The notes below the pieces were generated by a model, which was not told where the DNA came from, did not search any database, and worked only from the letters and a program-made list of their open reading frames with translations. A program made the translations under genes and the position numbers. Below are positions 1 through 7,698 of a stretch of 64,000 nucleotides of DNA, piece after piece (the stretch's first letter is position 1; every line of letters begins with the position of its first letter). Origin of the DNA: Bryobacteraceae bacterium (GTDB taxonomy: Bacteria; Acidobacteriota; Terriglobia; Bryobacterales; Bryobacteraceae); NCBI GenBank assembly GCA_041394945.1, contig JAWKHH010000003.1, forward strand, positions 558,001 through 622,000. The letters run 5' to 3'.

Positions 1-546
1 GTGAAACGGAGGCGTCAGCAAGGCGAGCGCGCCGACTGGCTTCTGCTGCAGAGCGGCCGCGGGCGCGCCCTGGCCTTGGAGATCTCGGGCACAGTGGAAA
101 GCGATATCGGTCATCGGCTGCGAGAGAAGCGTGCGCAAGTGAGCGGTTGCGCCCTGCCCGTGCCAGAGACACCTGTGACTTTGTCTTTCGGGGCTTACCG
201 AGGACGAACTGGACGTACTAGTGTCCATCGCGATCAAGCGCGCCGAAGTTCTGGATGAGCTGCGACTGGAAGCCGCAGCCGAGGCTTGGCGCGAAGTGAT
301 GGAGTATGAAAAGCTACTCGCCGGATTGACCTCCGCCACGGAACTCGCCGGGGGCATCGCGCGGGTGGGCGCCATCTCGGCAGCGCTGGCGGCGGGTCAT
401 CGTAAAGAGGCGCAGGCTCTGGCCGCGCGGTACCGAACCGAGGTTTCGCCATTGCCCGAGGAGAGGCTCCGGGCGCTCGACAGAGTTTCCAGGAAGACGA
501 GGCTCGCATGGCGTCGCGCTTCAGGGCGTTGGGCAAGAGCGGTTAA
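1..546 (+). pseudogene. Frameshifted remnant of a conserved hypothetical gene next to a KGGxGRT ATPase remnant
   Basis: Coding-looking sequence runs in frame 1 to about base 190, including a stretch around EISGTVESDIGHRLREK. It then continues in frame 2 (GLTEDELDVLVSIAIKRA through GGIARVGAISAALAAGHR) and ends in frame 3 with EDEARMASRFRALGKSG and a stop at 544-546. No single frame is intact, so at least two frameshifts, near 190 and near 490, are needed to read one protein. The 5' end lies at or beyond the window edge. From memory, proteins like this are often encoded just upstream of FYSYKGGVGRT-type ATPases, which fits the next remnant. The function is unknown. Confidence 0.6.
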
Positions 547-630
547 CTCGGGGAGATTTCCCGGCGGCGCGCCGCGGTGGCCCAGCGGCAAGAGACTCTG
601 GTATTCCCTTTCCGAGCTGCCGCCTGACCG

Positions 631-928
631 ATGGAAGCCGTCGCCTTCTATTCATACAAAGGGCGGCGTTGGCCGGACGCTGTTGGTTTCGAACGTTGCG
701 ACGCTGGGCCCGGACGGGTTGTTGTCTGAGGCCCGATGGGAGTTGGCGGGAATCCTGCTGGATCGGGAGCGGAAGGAGGACGAGGGGCGCGCCAGGGAGT
801 TGGCCACGGCGGGGCACGCGGCTGCTCGGCGGATGGGCCTCCCGTTGGCTGCCAAGATAGAGCCGGCAGGATGGTGGCGGCAAGGGCCGATGGCAGCGGA
901 CGTTGACCGGGAGACGACCTGCAAGCAA
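631..928 (+). pseudogene. Remnant of a KGGVGRT-type ParA/MinD-like ATPase
   Basis: An ATG at 631 begins MEAVAFYSYKG. The continuation GGVGRTLLVSNVATL lies in another frame because of one extra G in the run at 661-663, so the lesion is inside the Walker A motif. After NVATL the sequence no longer follows the family. It continues as a helical stretch (ARWELAGILLDRERKEDEG, then ARELATAGHAAARRMGL) resembling a TPR-protein end, which suggests a large internal deletion. It converges on the GTPase operon. The intact gene from 14364 uses the same opening (FYSYKGGTGRT). The 3' limit is approximate. Confidence 0.65.
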
Positions 929-2788
929 CTAGCGGTTGGCGCCGACGGTGGCGGCGGCGACGAGGTCGGCGAGACGCCCGTCTAGCCCGGCTTTGCGGGC
1001 GGCGTCGTCGAGGCGGCGGGCGGCGATCGGTTCGACGCAGGCCGCGGCGAGGCATTCGCGAAGGCCGTTTTCGAGAGTCGCGACGAAGTTTTCGTGCCGG
1101 CTGCGGGGCGGCGTCTCGCTATCGGGGTCCGAATCCGGAACGCTGAGCAGCACGGGCCGGCCCTGCTGCAAGGCGAGCGAGCCGATCTCGCCCGCAGCGG
1201 GAACGGCCCCGGCGCGGAGGGCGACCGTCTCGGTATGGAGCTGGCGCAGAAGGTGCAGCATGTCCACCACGACCGGCAGATGATCGCTCCGGAGCGCCCT
1301 CTCGATGGCTTCCTGCACGCTCGGCAGGTCCGGGGAAACCATCCATAGCCTCCAGGAACCGTTGTCCGGCGCGAGGAGGAAGGCGCGCCCGTCCGGAATC
1401 CAGTCCGGAATCGTAAGGCAGCGGCGGACGATCGCGAGGAGATCCTGCCGGCCCTTGATTTCGTCTTTGCGAACCCAACCGTCGCTCGTGTGAAGGATCC
1501 AGCCGTTGGAAGCGTGAAGTTCCAGCGAACCGGGCGGAGCCCAGTGGGCGCATCGCCGGGCGCGCCGCAGTTCCCCGGAGTAGTTGATCGACGCGAGAAT
1601 CGACCTTGCCTTGAGCGTCGGCCACAGATGGCCGGCCGGAATGGAGTTGGCGTCGGGAGCGGCGGCGCCTTGCGGTTCGGGTTCCGGCTCCGGCGACGCC
1701 GGCGGCGGTGGTGGCTGGGGCGGGGGCGGCTCCACGACGACGATCACCGGTGGAGGGGCAGCGGCTACGACTGGTTCCGGCTCGGGATCGGGCGCGGGTC
1801 CGGCACGCGGCGGGTCCATTTCAACCAGAGAGTCCTTATCGGCCGGAGGATCTTCGACGAGGGCCGGAGCATCCGCCACGGCGTCGACGGCATCGGGCAC
1901 GTCATGCGGCTCGAGGGAGAACGGAGCCAGGCTGAGAGAATCCCGCAGGCCGAACACGACGGGCGGTTCCTCGTCGTCGCGGCCCGGATCCCCGATCGGC
2001 TCGGCGACTGCGACTGCCGGCGGCGCTTCGGCCGCCGCTTGGGCTTCGTCATCAGCGGCGCCGTTCTTAAAGGCGGTGCGGATCGCGTGGGCGGTGGCGA
2101 CGATGCTCATTTCGGTGGCGTCGGGCAGCGTCTCGAGTGCAAGCAAGGCATCGTGGAGCGCCTTGGGTCCGCCGGCGTGGGCCTTCTGGCCCTGGAGCGT
2201 GCCGGCGGTAATGAACGCCTGAATGCGGTCCGAGGCGAATCGAATGGCGAGGAGAAACGCGTGCAACACGCCTTCGCCGACATTGGCCTGGGCGGAGACG
2301 ACGGGGACGTCGGCGGGCAGTTCGAGTTCCCGGGCCAGGTCGGCGGGCGAGAGCGCGGTGGCGGCGTCCTGCCAATTGGCCTGAACGATCATAGGGACCT
2401 GCGGATCGGCGCGCGAGAGGATATCCCGCAGGGACTTCAGGACGTGCCGGTTGCTATCCATGGATTCGACGCGCGAATCGGCGACGAGGACGACGGCGTC
2501 GGCTGATTTAAGAAGGTGGCGGCGCCGGGACTTGAGCGAGAACTGTCCGGGGACGCCGAGCACCTGGCACCGGAGCCCGTATCCGTGCACGTAGCCGCCT
2601 TGAAAATCGAGCCAGTCGAAGAACTCGGTACGCGGCCCGACCGAGCCGGGACTCTCCATCTCACCGCGGCGGCTGGCGGCGACGGCGCGGCAGATCTGGC
2701 GGATATTGGTGGTCTTGCCCGCCTCGGGGATGCCGTCATAGATGATGCGGGCGACGATCCGCCCGTTCTCTTTGTCTAGGTAAGCCAC
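929..2788 (-). CDS. MglA/Arf-like small GTPase with long proline-rich linker and C-terminal domain
   Basis: The first 200 or so residues are a Ras-superfamily G domain. The P-loop is GIPEAGKTTN (about residues 19-28), G3 is GVPGQ, G4 is NWQD in place of NKxD, and there is an SAQAN stretch at the G5 position. This is the MglA pattern. Residues about 245-385 are rich in Pro, Glu and Ala. The last 230 residues form a separate Trp-containing domain I do not recognise. MglA is normally about 195 residues, so two thirds of this protein is extra. It is the last gene of an eight-gene minus-strand operon, 43 bases after the phosphoesterase gene. MglA-type GTPases act with roadblock proteins, three of which lie upstream. 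The regulatory role is inferred. Confidence 0.85.
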   Translation of the reverse strand: MAYLDKENGRIVARIIYDGIPEAGKTTNIRQICRAVAASRRGEMESPGSVGPRTEFFDWLDFQGGYVHGYGLRCQVLGVPGQFSLKSRRRHLLKSADAVVLVADSRVESMDSNRHVLKSLRDILSRADPQVPMIVQANWQDAATALSPADLARELELPADVPVVSAQANVGEGVLHAFLLAIRFASDRIQAFITAGTLQGQKAHAGGPKALHDALLALETLPDATEMSIVATAHAIRTAFKNGAADDEAQAAAEAPPAVAVAEPIGDPGRDDEEPPVVFGLRDSLSLAPFSLEPHDVPDAVDAVADAPALVEDPPADKDSLVEMDPPRAGPAPDPEPEPVVAAAPPPVIVVVEPPPPQPPPPPASPEPEPEPQGAAAPDANSIPAGHLWPTLKARSILASINYSGELRRARRCAHWAPPGSLELHASNGWILHTSDGWVRKDEIKGRQDLLAIVRRCLTIPDWIPDGRAFLLAPDNGSWRLWMVSPDLPSVQEAIERALRSDHLPVVVDMLHLLRQLHTETVALRAGAVPAAGEIGSLALQQGRPVLLSVPDSDPDSETPPRSRHENFVATLENGLRECLAAACVEPIAARRLDDAARKAGLDGRLADLVAAATVGANR

Positions 2789-2831
2789 GGTGGTCTTTCC
2801 TCCTCAGGGAGCGAGCTTGGATAGTGCTGGG

Positions 2832-4472
2832 TCACCGGCCGATTTCGAGCCTCCTGGCAAGATCGAGGGGGAGACCGGCGGCGCGGATCCGGCTGGCGAC
2901 TGTTTCGAGCGCATACGGCACGCGGATAAAGCCGACGCGGCCGGCCCGGCGGTCCCACATGGCGAAAGCCGCGGTGGGTTCTCCATCGCGCGGCTGGCCG
3001 GTGGAGCCCGGATTGACGAGCAGGCGGACGCCTGCCTCGGTGAGGTCGAGGGAAGCGGAGGCGGGGACGCGGGCCATGGCGCCGTCCGAGTCCCGGCGGA
3101 ATGCGCCCTGAATGTGGGAGTGGCCGTGAAAGCAGAGAGGCAGACCGGCTTCCTCCAGGAATTCGAGATTCTCGCGAAAGGTGAGTTCGTAGACGTAGGC
3201 GAAGATGCGGTGGGGATCCTGCGGCGCGCCGTGAACGGCCAGCCAGGCGCTGCCTTCGCGGTACTCCAGGGGCAGCGAGGCGAGCCAGCGGCGATGGGCG
3301 GTATCGAGTTCGGCGTAGGTCCAGGCGGCGGATTCCCTGGCGACGCGGTTCATGTTCTCGCTGAAGTTGCCGGTGCCGACGGCGTGGTCGTGATTGCCGC
3401 GGAGGAGGATGGCGGCTGGGAGTTCCGAGAGCCGGTCAATGCATTCCCGCGGCTGCGGACCGTAGCCGACGGCATCGCCGAGAAACAGGAAGCTGTCGGC
3501 GCCGAGGGCGCGGGCCTCGGCGAGAACCGCATTGAGGGCGGGCAGGTTGCCGTGGACATCGGCGAGGACGCAGGTATTGCGCGGCGCGGCGCGGCGGCGG
3601 CGGGAGGCGCGGTCGAGGGCAGGATGGCCGGCGCGGATCCCTTCGGCCAGCGCGTCGAGCCGCTTCTGGAAGCGGGGCGTGACGGGGTAGTCGGAAATCA
3701 GTGCGACAAGTTCGCGGAGGCGGTGCGGGTCCGGAGCGAACTCCGAGAGAGGCTGTTGGATGGAGGAGCCGAACTGCCGCCACTGGTCTTCGGCCGCGCC
3801 GGCCTCCTCCGGCACGCGGGAGGCGACGGCGGTGGCGAGGGAGACGGCCGAGAGCGGCGCTTGCACTTCCTCGTCCACATAGTAGATCTCATCCCGATCG
3901 GAGCCGATCGGGGGCGGCGCGAGGTCGGACCGGATTCGTTCGGCCGGCCAGTTGTCGATTCCGAAGTTGGAAGGGTTCACGTCGACGCCGGTGGCATAAC
4001 GGACACTCAGCTTGACGGAGTCGGCGACCATGCGGGACCAGGCGCGCATGCGGCCGGCGAGATCATCGATCTCGCGGAGGGTGATCAGGCAGGGGCACAG
4101 GGTGAGAGAGAGCCAATACTCGGGCGCGGACTCGCCATCTAGCGTGTCCTGCCGCAGCAGGAGCCAGTGTTTTCCGGGGTGCCAGAGGGAAAGGTTGCGG
4201 GAAAGGGCCACGGTGCGGTCGGTCTGCCTGCGGAGTTGGTCGAGGTCGGAGAACGGATGGGCGAGATCGGTCTTCACCACCCAGCCGCCGTATTCGGCGA
4301 GACGGAGGGAGTTCTTCGCGGAAGCGTTGGAGGGGCCGGCTTTCCCGGTCCGGTCCCTCCACTCGCGCAAGCCCGGCGCCAGCAGGATTTCCCAGGCGAG
4401 ATCTCCCGCTTCAGGCCCCATACCCGCGGGAGCCAGGAGGTCTTCGCGGGAACGGGGCTTGGGAAACCACAT
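2832..4472 (-). CDS. Two-domain protein with C-terminal calcineurin-like metallophosphoesterase
   Basis: The C-terminal 250 residues carry the full metallophosphoesterase motif set in order: LADVHGN (about residue 303), FLGDAVGYG, LRGNHDHA, a VHGAP histidine and CFHGHSH. This resembles YfcE/ApaH-like enzymes with a two-metal centre. The N-terminal 290 residues (WF-rich start, then EYGGWVVKTDLAHPFSDLDQ and a Cys pair in SLTLCPCLITL) form a domain I do not recognise. The gene sits 22 bases downstream of a roadblock-like gene and upstream of the MglA-like gene in the same operon, so a phosphate-ester or phosphoprotein substrate within the GTPase pathway is a reasonable guess. No signal peptide is seen. 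Confidence 0.85.
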   Translation of the reverse strand: MWFPKPRSREDLLAPAGMGPEAGDLAWEILLAPGLREWRDRTGKAGPSNASAKNSLRLAEYGGWVVKTDLAHPFSDLDQLRRQTDRTVALSRNLSLWHPGKHWLLLRQDTLDGESAPEYWLSLTLCPCLITLREIDDLAGRMRAWSRMVADSVKLSVRYATGVDVNPSNFGIDNWPAERIRSDLAPPPIGSDRDEIYYVDEEVQAPLSAVSLATAVASRVPEEAGAAEDQWRQFGSSIQQPLSEFAPDPHRLRELVALISDYPVTPRFQKRLDALAEGIRAGHPALDRASRRRRAAPRNTCVLADVHGNLPALNAVLAEARALGADSFLFLGDAVGYGPQPRECIDRLSELPAAILLRGNHDHAVGTGNFSENMNRVARESAAWTYAELDTAHRRWLASLPLEYREGSAWLAVHGAPQDPHRIFAYVYELTFRENLEFLEEAGLPLCFHGHSHIQGAFRRDSDGAMARVPASASLDLTEAGVRLLVNPGSTGQPRDGEPTAAFAMWDRRAGRVGFIRVPYALETVASRIRAAGLPLDLARRLEIGR

Positions 4473-4494
4473 GCTGTCCTCTTCTTGTCGTCCC

Positions 4495-4899
4495 TTATGG
4501 GAGGCTGTTTGCGATGGCCCCCAGATTGGTGCGCAAGGCGGCCCAACCCATGCCCTGGTTGGTGGACTTTTTGGTAACCATCACGACGACGGCGCCCTTG
4601 GTCTTGATAATGGACATGAAATGGTAGACGAAAGGCGAGGAAATGAAGATCTCCTCGAAGGAGTCCTTCACCTCCTTGCCGCGCGCGGAAGCGAGCAGCT
4701 CTTCCACGCGGCGGACGGTCTTGCCGCGAAACATGTCGACGGCGGCGGCGGCCACCGCGTCGAGGTAGGCTTGGGTAAAGTGCGGGACGTTATGGTAGAC
4801 GCCCATCAGCATCCCGCTTCCGAGGTCGACAACGCCCACGGCGAGGCAGTCGTCCACCTTGTCGAACACAGTCTTGCACACGTCGGTCGTGGAAGCCAT
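4495..4899 (-). CDS. Roadblock/LC7-like protein (paralogue 2)
   Basis: A 134-residue protein with the small alpha/beta pattern of bacterial roadblock/LC7 proteins: a central GVVDLGSGMLMGVY hairpin, a long helix containing DAVAAAAVDMFRG, then IFISSPFVYHFMSIIK and VVVMVTKKSTNQGM. It is clearly paralogous to the preceding gene (4918-5322). Both share V/A-D-x-x-(S/T)-G-M-L-x-G-V, the DMF/DLF-(R/Q)-G stretch and F-x-(E/R)-E-I. Roadblock proteins bind Ras-like GTPases, for example MglB with MglA. The assignment rests on pattern and context, since no sequence search was possible. It is 18 bases downstream of its paralogue. Confidence 0.7.
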   Translation of the reverse strand: MASTTDVCKTVFDKVDDCLAVGVVDLGSGMLMGVYHNVPHFTQAYLDAVAAAAVDMFRGKTVRRVEELLASARGKEVKDSFEEIFISSPFVYHFMSIIKTKGAVVVMVTKKSTNQGMGWAALRTNLGAIANSLP

Positions 4900-4917
4900 C
4901 TTCGTATTTCCTCCTTA

Positions 4918-5322
4918 TCAGGCAGCGGCTTCAATGTCGCCCATGGCGGCGCGGCTTCGGGACAGGACCATGCCGATGTTGGCGGATCCGCGGGTCACGA
5001 AGACGGCGGCCTGGTCCGGATGCTTCTTGGCGCGGATGAAGACGTGGAGCAGGTTCTGGCTGAAAACAACGATTTCGCGGAAGTAGTGGGCGCCGTCGTC
5101 GGCGACGCCGCGCGACTTCTTGAACATCTTCTCGATCGAGGTGACGTTGCGGCCCTGGAAGAGGTCGGCTGTGGCCGCCGCGACCAGGTCGAGCACTTCC
5201 TGCGGGTGGGAATCCACGGTTTTGACACCCAGCAGCATTCCGGTATTCATGTCGACGTAGCCCGCGGCTACGCATTCTGGCACTTCGTTTTGCGCCTTTT
5301 TGAGTTCACTATCCAGGGACAT
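4918..5322 (-). CDS. Roadblock/LC7-like protein (paralogue 1)
   Basis: The start was set at the ATG at 5322 because it is preceded by AAGGAGAG at good spacing. A GTG five codons upstream overlaps the previous stop and lacks this site. The protein has 134 residues with the same fold pattern as the next gene: AAGYVDMNTGMLLGVKTVD, a helix ending AATADLFQGRNV, then FREIVVFSQNLLHVFIRAK and AAVFVTRGSANIGMV. Two diverged paralogues side by side suggest a heterodimer or two GTPase partners (inference). It is co-directional and 11 bases from the ABC-phosphatase gene. Confidence 0.7.
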   Translation of the reverse strand: MSLDSELKKAQNEVPECVAAGYVDMNTGMLLGVKTVDSHPQEVLDLVAAATADLFQGRNVTSIEKMFKKSRGVADDGAHYFREIVVFSQNLLHVFIRAKKHPDQAAVFVTRGSANIGMVLSRSRAAMGDIEAAA

Positions 5323-5333
5323 CGGTCTCTCCT

Positions 5334-6704
5334 TCACTCAGTCGTCGTACGGGCCTCCGGCATCGAGCGAACCGGTTCGGACGGGGCAGCCTCCTGACAA
5401 GCGCGCCAGAAAGCATCCAGGAAGTCGACCTGCCGTTGGGACTGAATCCAGCGCGGGCAGATTTCCCGCGCCTTGTCGAGCGCCTCCAACGGCCGGCTTC
5501 CGTCCAGGATCAACTGGCAAGCCAGGATGGTCCCTGTCCGACCCATCCCCCCCCTGCAGTGGACGGCAACAGGAGTTCCCTCCGCGATCAGTTGCGCGAT
5601 CCGCCTGCAAAGTTCAATTGTTCTTCCTACCGGAGCTACACCCATGTCTTCGACTGGGAAGTGGATAGACTTTAGGCCGTATCGGGGGAAAACCGTAGTA
5701 TCGATGGTCATCGTTTCCTCAAGGGAAACCAGGACCCGGATTCCGAGCCGCTGGAGCCCTTCGAGGTCTTCGGATATGCCGCGAACGATGCCCGGACGGG
5801 GAAGGCCGCCGAGGAGTCCCGGGTAGAGCCAAAAGAAGTCGTGCGGACCTCGATACTGGCTGACGACCGGGGGTCTGGCCGGAGGCGCGGGGACGGAAGG
5901 TCCATCGTCGCCCGTGGCGGAAACCTCTTCGGGAACGGCGTTCGGTCCGGGAAGACTGCATCCTCCGGTGCCGACGAAGCCGCGGCCGGCCTCGGAGACC
6001 GGGGAACGGAAGAATTCGGCGGCGGGGCCGGATTCCCAGATGCGCCCGGCGGCGACGAGGGCGACGGAGGCGGCGTTTTCGGCGGCGTTGCGCTGGTTGT
6101 GAGTGACCCAGACGAGCGTGCGGTCGCATCCGATGCGGCGGATGAGGGCGAGCAGCGAGGCGGCGGGTTCGCCCTCGAGCCCGGCGTCGGGTTCGTCGAC
6201 GAAGATCAGCGGCGAACCAAGCGCGTAGGCGCGGGCGAGAGCGATCTGGCGTTGTTCGGAGATGCCGAGGTCGACGACGTCGTCGTCGAGACGGGGAACG
6301 AGGGCGGCTATCTCGAGGGAAGAGAAAAGCTTCGCGAGCATCTCCTTCTGCTCGAACGGCGTGCGGAGGGCACGGTCGGCGTAGGCGGAGATGACATTTT
6401 CGCGGACGGAGGCCGTCATGAGGCGCAGGTTCTGCGTCACCATGGCCGGCCGCGGGCCACCGTCGGAATAGCGATGGCCGAGGAAGCGGGCTTCGCCCCA
6501 AACGGAGAGATCGGGGCGGCAGTCATTGAGTCCGGCGAGGGTGCGGAGGAGGGTGGATTTCCCGGTTCCGGCGGGGCCCACCAGCGCCATCACGCCGCTC
6601 GAGGGGATATCGAGGGTGGCGTCGGAAATAACGATCCGGCCGCCGAGGGAGATGCCGAATCCGCGAAGCTCAAGAACGGGCCCCGGATCGGAGGCGCCGT
6701 TCAT
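5334..6704 (-). CDS. ABC-type ATPase fused to a dual-specificity/tyrosine phosphatase domain
   Basis: Residues 10-235 form an ABC ATPase: Walker A GPAGTGKS at 43-50, Q-loop glutamine near 91, Walker B LIFVDEP with the catalytic Glu at 171, and an H-loop histidine near 202. The signature segment is LGISEQRQ instead of LSGGQ. A Pro/Ala linker follows. Residues about 290-445 are a cysteine phosphatase: FFWLYPGLLGG and LVSLEE, then a likely general-acid Asp in HFPVEDMG and the active-site loop HCRGGMGRTG near residue 380. No membrane segment is visible and no permease lies nearby, so a transport role is not supported. It overlaps the preceding roadblock stop by 4 bases (ATGA-type). I know of no characterised protein with this fusion. 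Confidence 0.9.
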   Translation of the reverse strand: MNGASDPGPVLELRGFGISLGGRIVISDATLDIPSSGVMALVGPAGTGKSTLLRTLAGLNDCRPDLSVWGEARFLGHRYSDGGPRPAMVTQNLRLMTASVRENVISAYADRALRTPFEQKEMLAKLFSSLEIAALVPRLDDDVVDLGISEQRQIALARAYALGSPLIFVDEPDAGLEGEPAASLLALIRRIGCDRTLVWVTHNQRNAAENAASVALVAAGRIWESGPAAEFFRSPVSEAGRGFVGTGGCSLPGPNAVPEEVSATGDDGPSVPAPPARPPVVSQYRGPHDFFWLYPGLLGGLPRPGIVRGISEDLEGLQRLGIRVLVSLEETMTIDTTVFPRYGLKSIHFPVEDMGVAPVGRTIELCRRIAQLIAEGTPVAVHCRGGMGRTGTILACQLILDGSRPLEALDKAREICPRWIQSQRQVDFLDAFWRACQEAAPSEPVRSMPEARTTTE

Positions 6705-7153
6705 TCCTCACCGCAAGTGCCGAGAATCACCTGCATCTCGGCGGCACAGCCGCGTGCGTTGAGGAGGACCCGTCCGAGCGTGGCGTCGGAACCGGTGATC
6801 AGGAAGAGCCCGTAGGTGGCGGGCCCGGCCGGAATGCTGACGAGCAGAGCCGGGCCGTGCGCCGATTCGAGAATCACGTTGCGGCATTTCTCGAGGCCGG
6901 CCTCGAGCATGAAGGCCTCGGCCACGGCGACGAGAGTGCTGGTGAGGGCGGCCAGCTTGGTGACCTCGACGCCGCCGGAGGAGATCGCGGCGATTTCGAA
7001 GCCGTCCGGCCCCACCAGGCCGGCGGACTTGAACTCGGGCGTCTTCTCGCGCAGGCGGCGTAGCGCCGCGATGGAGGCATCGCGAAGTTCCGGACTGGCT
7101 TGCCCGGGACGTCGAGGGTTTAGCGTAGCCGCTAGGCCTTTTCGTTCATTCAT
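6701..7153 (-). CDS. Roadblock/LC7 domain protein
   Basis: The ATG at 7153 (MNERKG) is preferred because it overlaps the GTPase stop by only 8 bases and follows a CGGAG-type site. The 150-residue product has a charged N-terminus and then a roadblock domain: SAGLVGPDGFEIAAISSGG, a helix LAALTSTLVAVAEAFMLEAG, then NVILESAHGPALLVSIPAG and YGLFLITGSDATLG. This is the classical MglB/LC7 order. It lies directly after the Arf-like GTPase gene, the usual arrangement of a GTPase and its roadblock partner. It probably acts as GTPase regulator or scaffold in the cytoplasm (inferred). Confidence 0.82.
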   Translation of the reverse strand: MNERKGLAATLNPRRPGQASPELRDASIAALRRLREKTPEFKSAGLVGPDGFEIAAISSGGVEVTKLAALTSTLVAVAEAFMLEAGLEKCRNVILESAHGPALLVSIPAGPATYGLFLITGSDATLGRVLLNARGCAAEMQVILGTCGEE

Positions 7154-7697
7154 CTCCGTACCACCCTGCCTCGATGAGGCTGAAAAGCGCGTCGATCGCG
7201 CCAAGTACGTCTTCTCGTTTGCGCGGGTCGAGGGGCATCACCGGCAACACCATTTCCCAGCGCGCGAGCGTCTCGAAGTAGGGCTCGAACGAGACGTTCG
7301 GGGCGAGATCGGTGTGGGTGACGCCGATGACGGCGCCGGTTTCCGCGATGAGCCCTTCGAAAGCGCCGAGGAACTCGTCGAGCTGCTCGCGGGCGTCGGG
7401 GCGGCTGTGATTCAACAGAATGACGGCTCCGATGGCTCCGCGCGCGAGAATGGTCCACAGGGCCGCGAACCGGCTCTGACCGGGAGTGCCGTAGAGGCGG
7501 ACGCGTTCGCCGCTTTCGAGCCAGATTTCGCCGTAGTCAAGGCCTACGGTCGTCATCAGCTTGGCGGAAATACTGGGCGTGGTATTGTAAGCCTCGGTGC
7601 GGACCGGCTCGATATCGCTAATCGTTGCGATGGCCGTGGTCTTGCCCGCGCCCATATGGCCCGTGAATAGAATCTTGTGCTCGGCGGCGTTGAACAT
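7146..7697 (-). CDS. Arf/MglA-like small GTPase
   Basis: A 183-residue single-domain GTPase. The P-loop is GHMGAGKTT (13-21), G3 is GTPGQ (70-74) with the Gln typical of Arf/MglA proteins, and G4 is THTD (127-130), a common bacterial variant of NKxD. The region TTPSISAKLMTT before G3 probably contains the switch I Thr. Its length matches stand-alone GTPases found beside roadblock genes in many bacteria. It is translationally coupled to the following roadblock gene and abuts the preceding gene. The effector is unknown; the ABC-phosphatase two genes on is a candidate. Confidence 0.88.
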   Translation of the reverse strand: MFNAAEHKILFTGHMGAGKTTAIATISDIEPVRTEAYNTTPSISAKLMTTVGLDYGEIWLESGERVRLYGTPGQSRFAALWTILARGAIGAVILLNHSRPDAREQLDEFLGAFEGLIAETGAVIGVTHTDLAPNVSFEPYFETLARWEMVLPVMPLDPRKREDVLGAIDALFSLIEAGWYGDE

Positions 7698-7698
7698 G

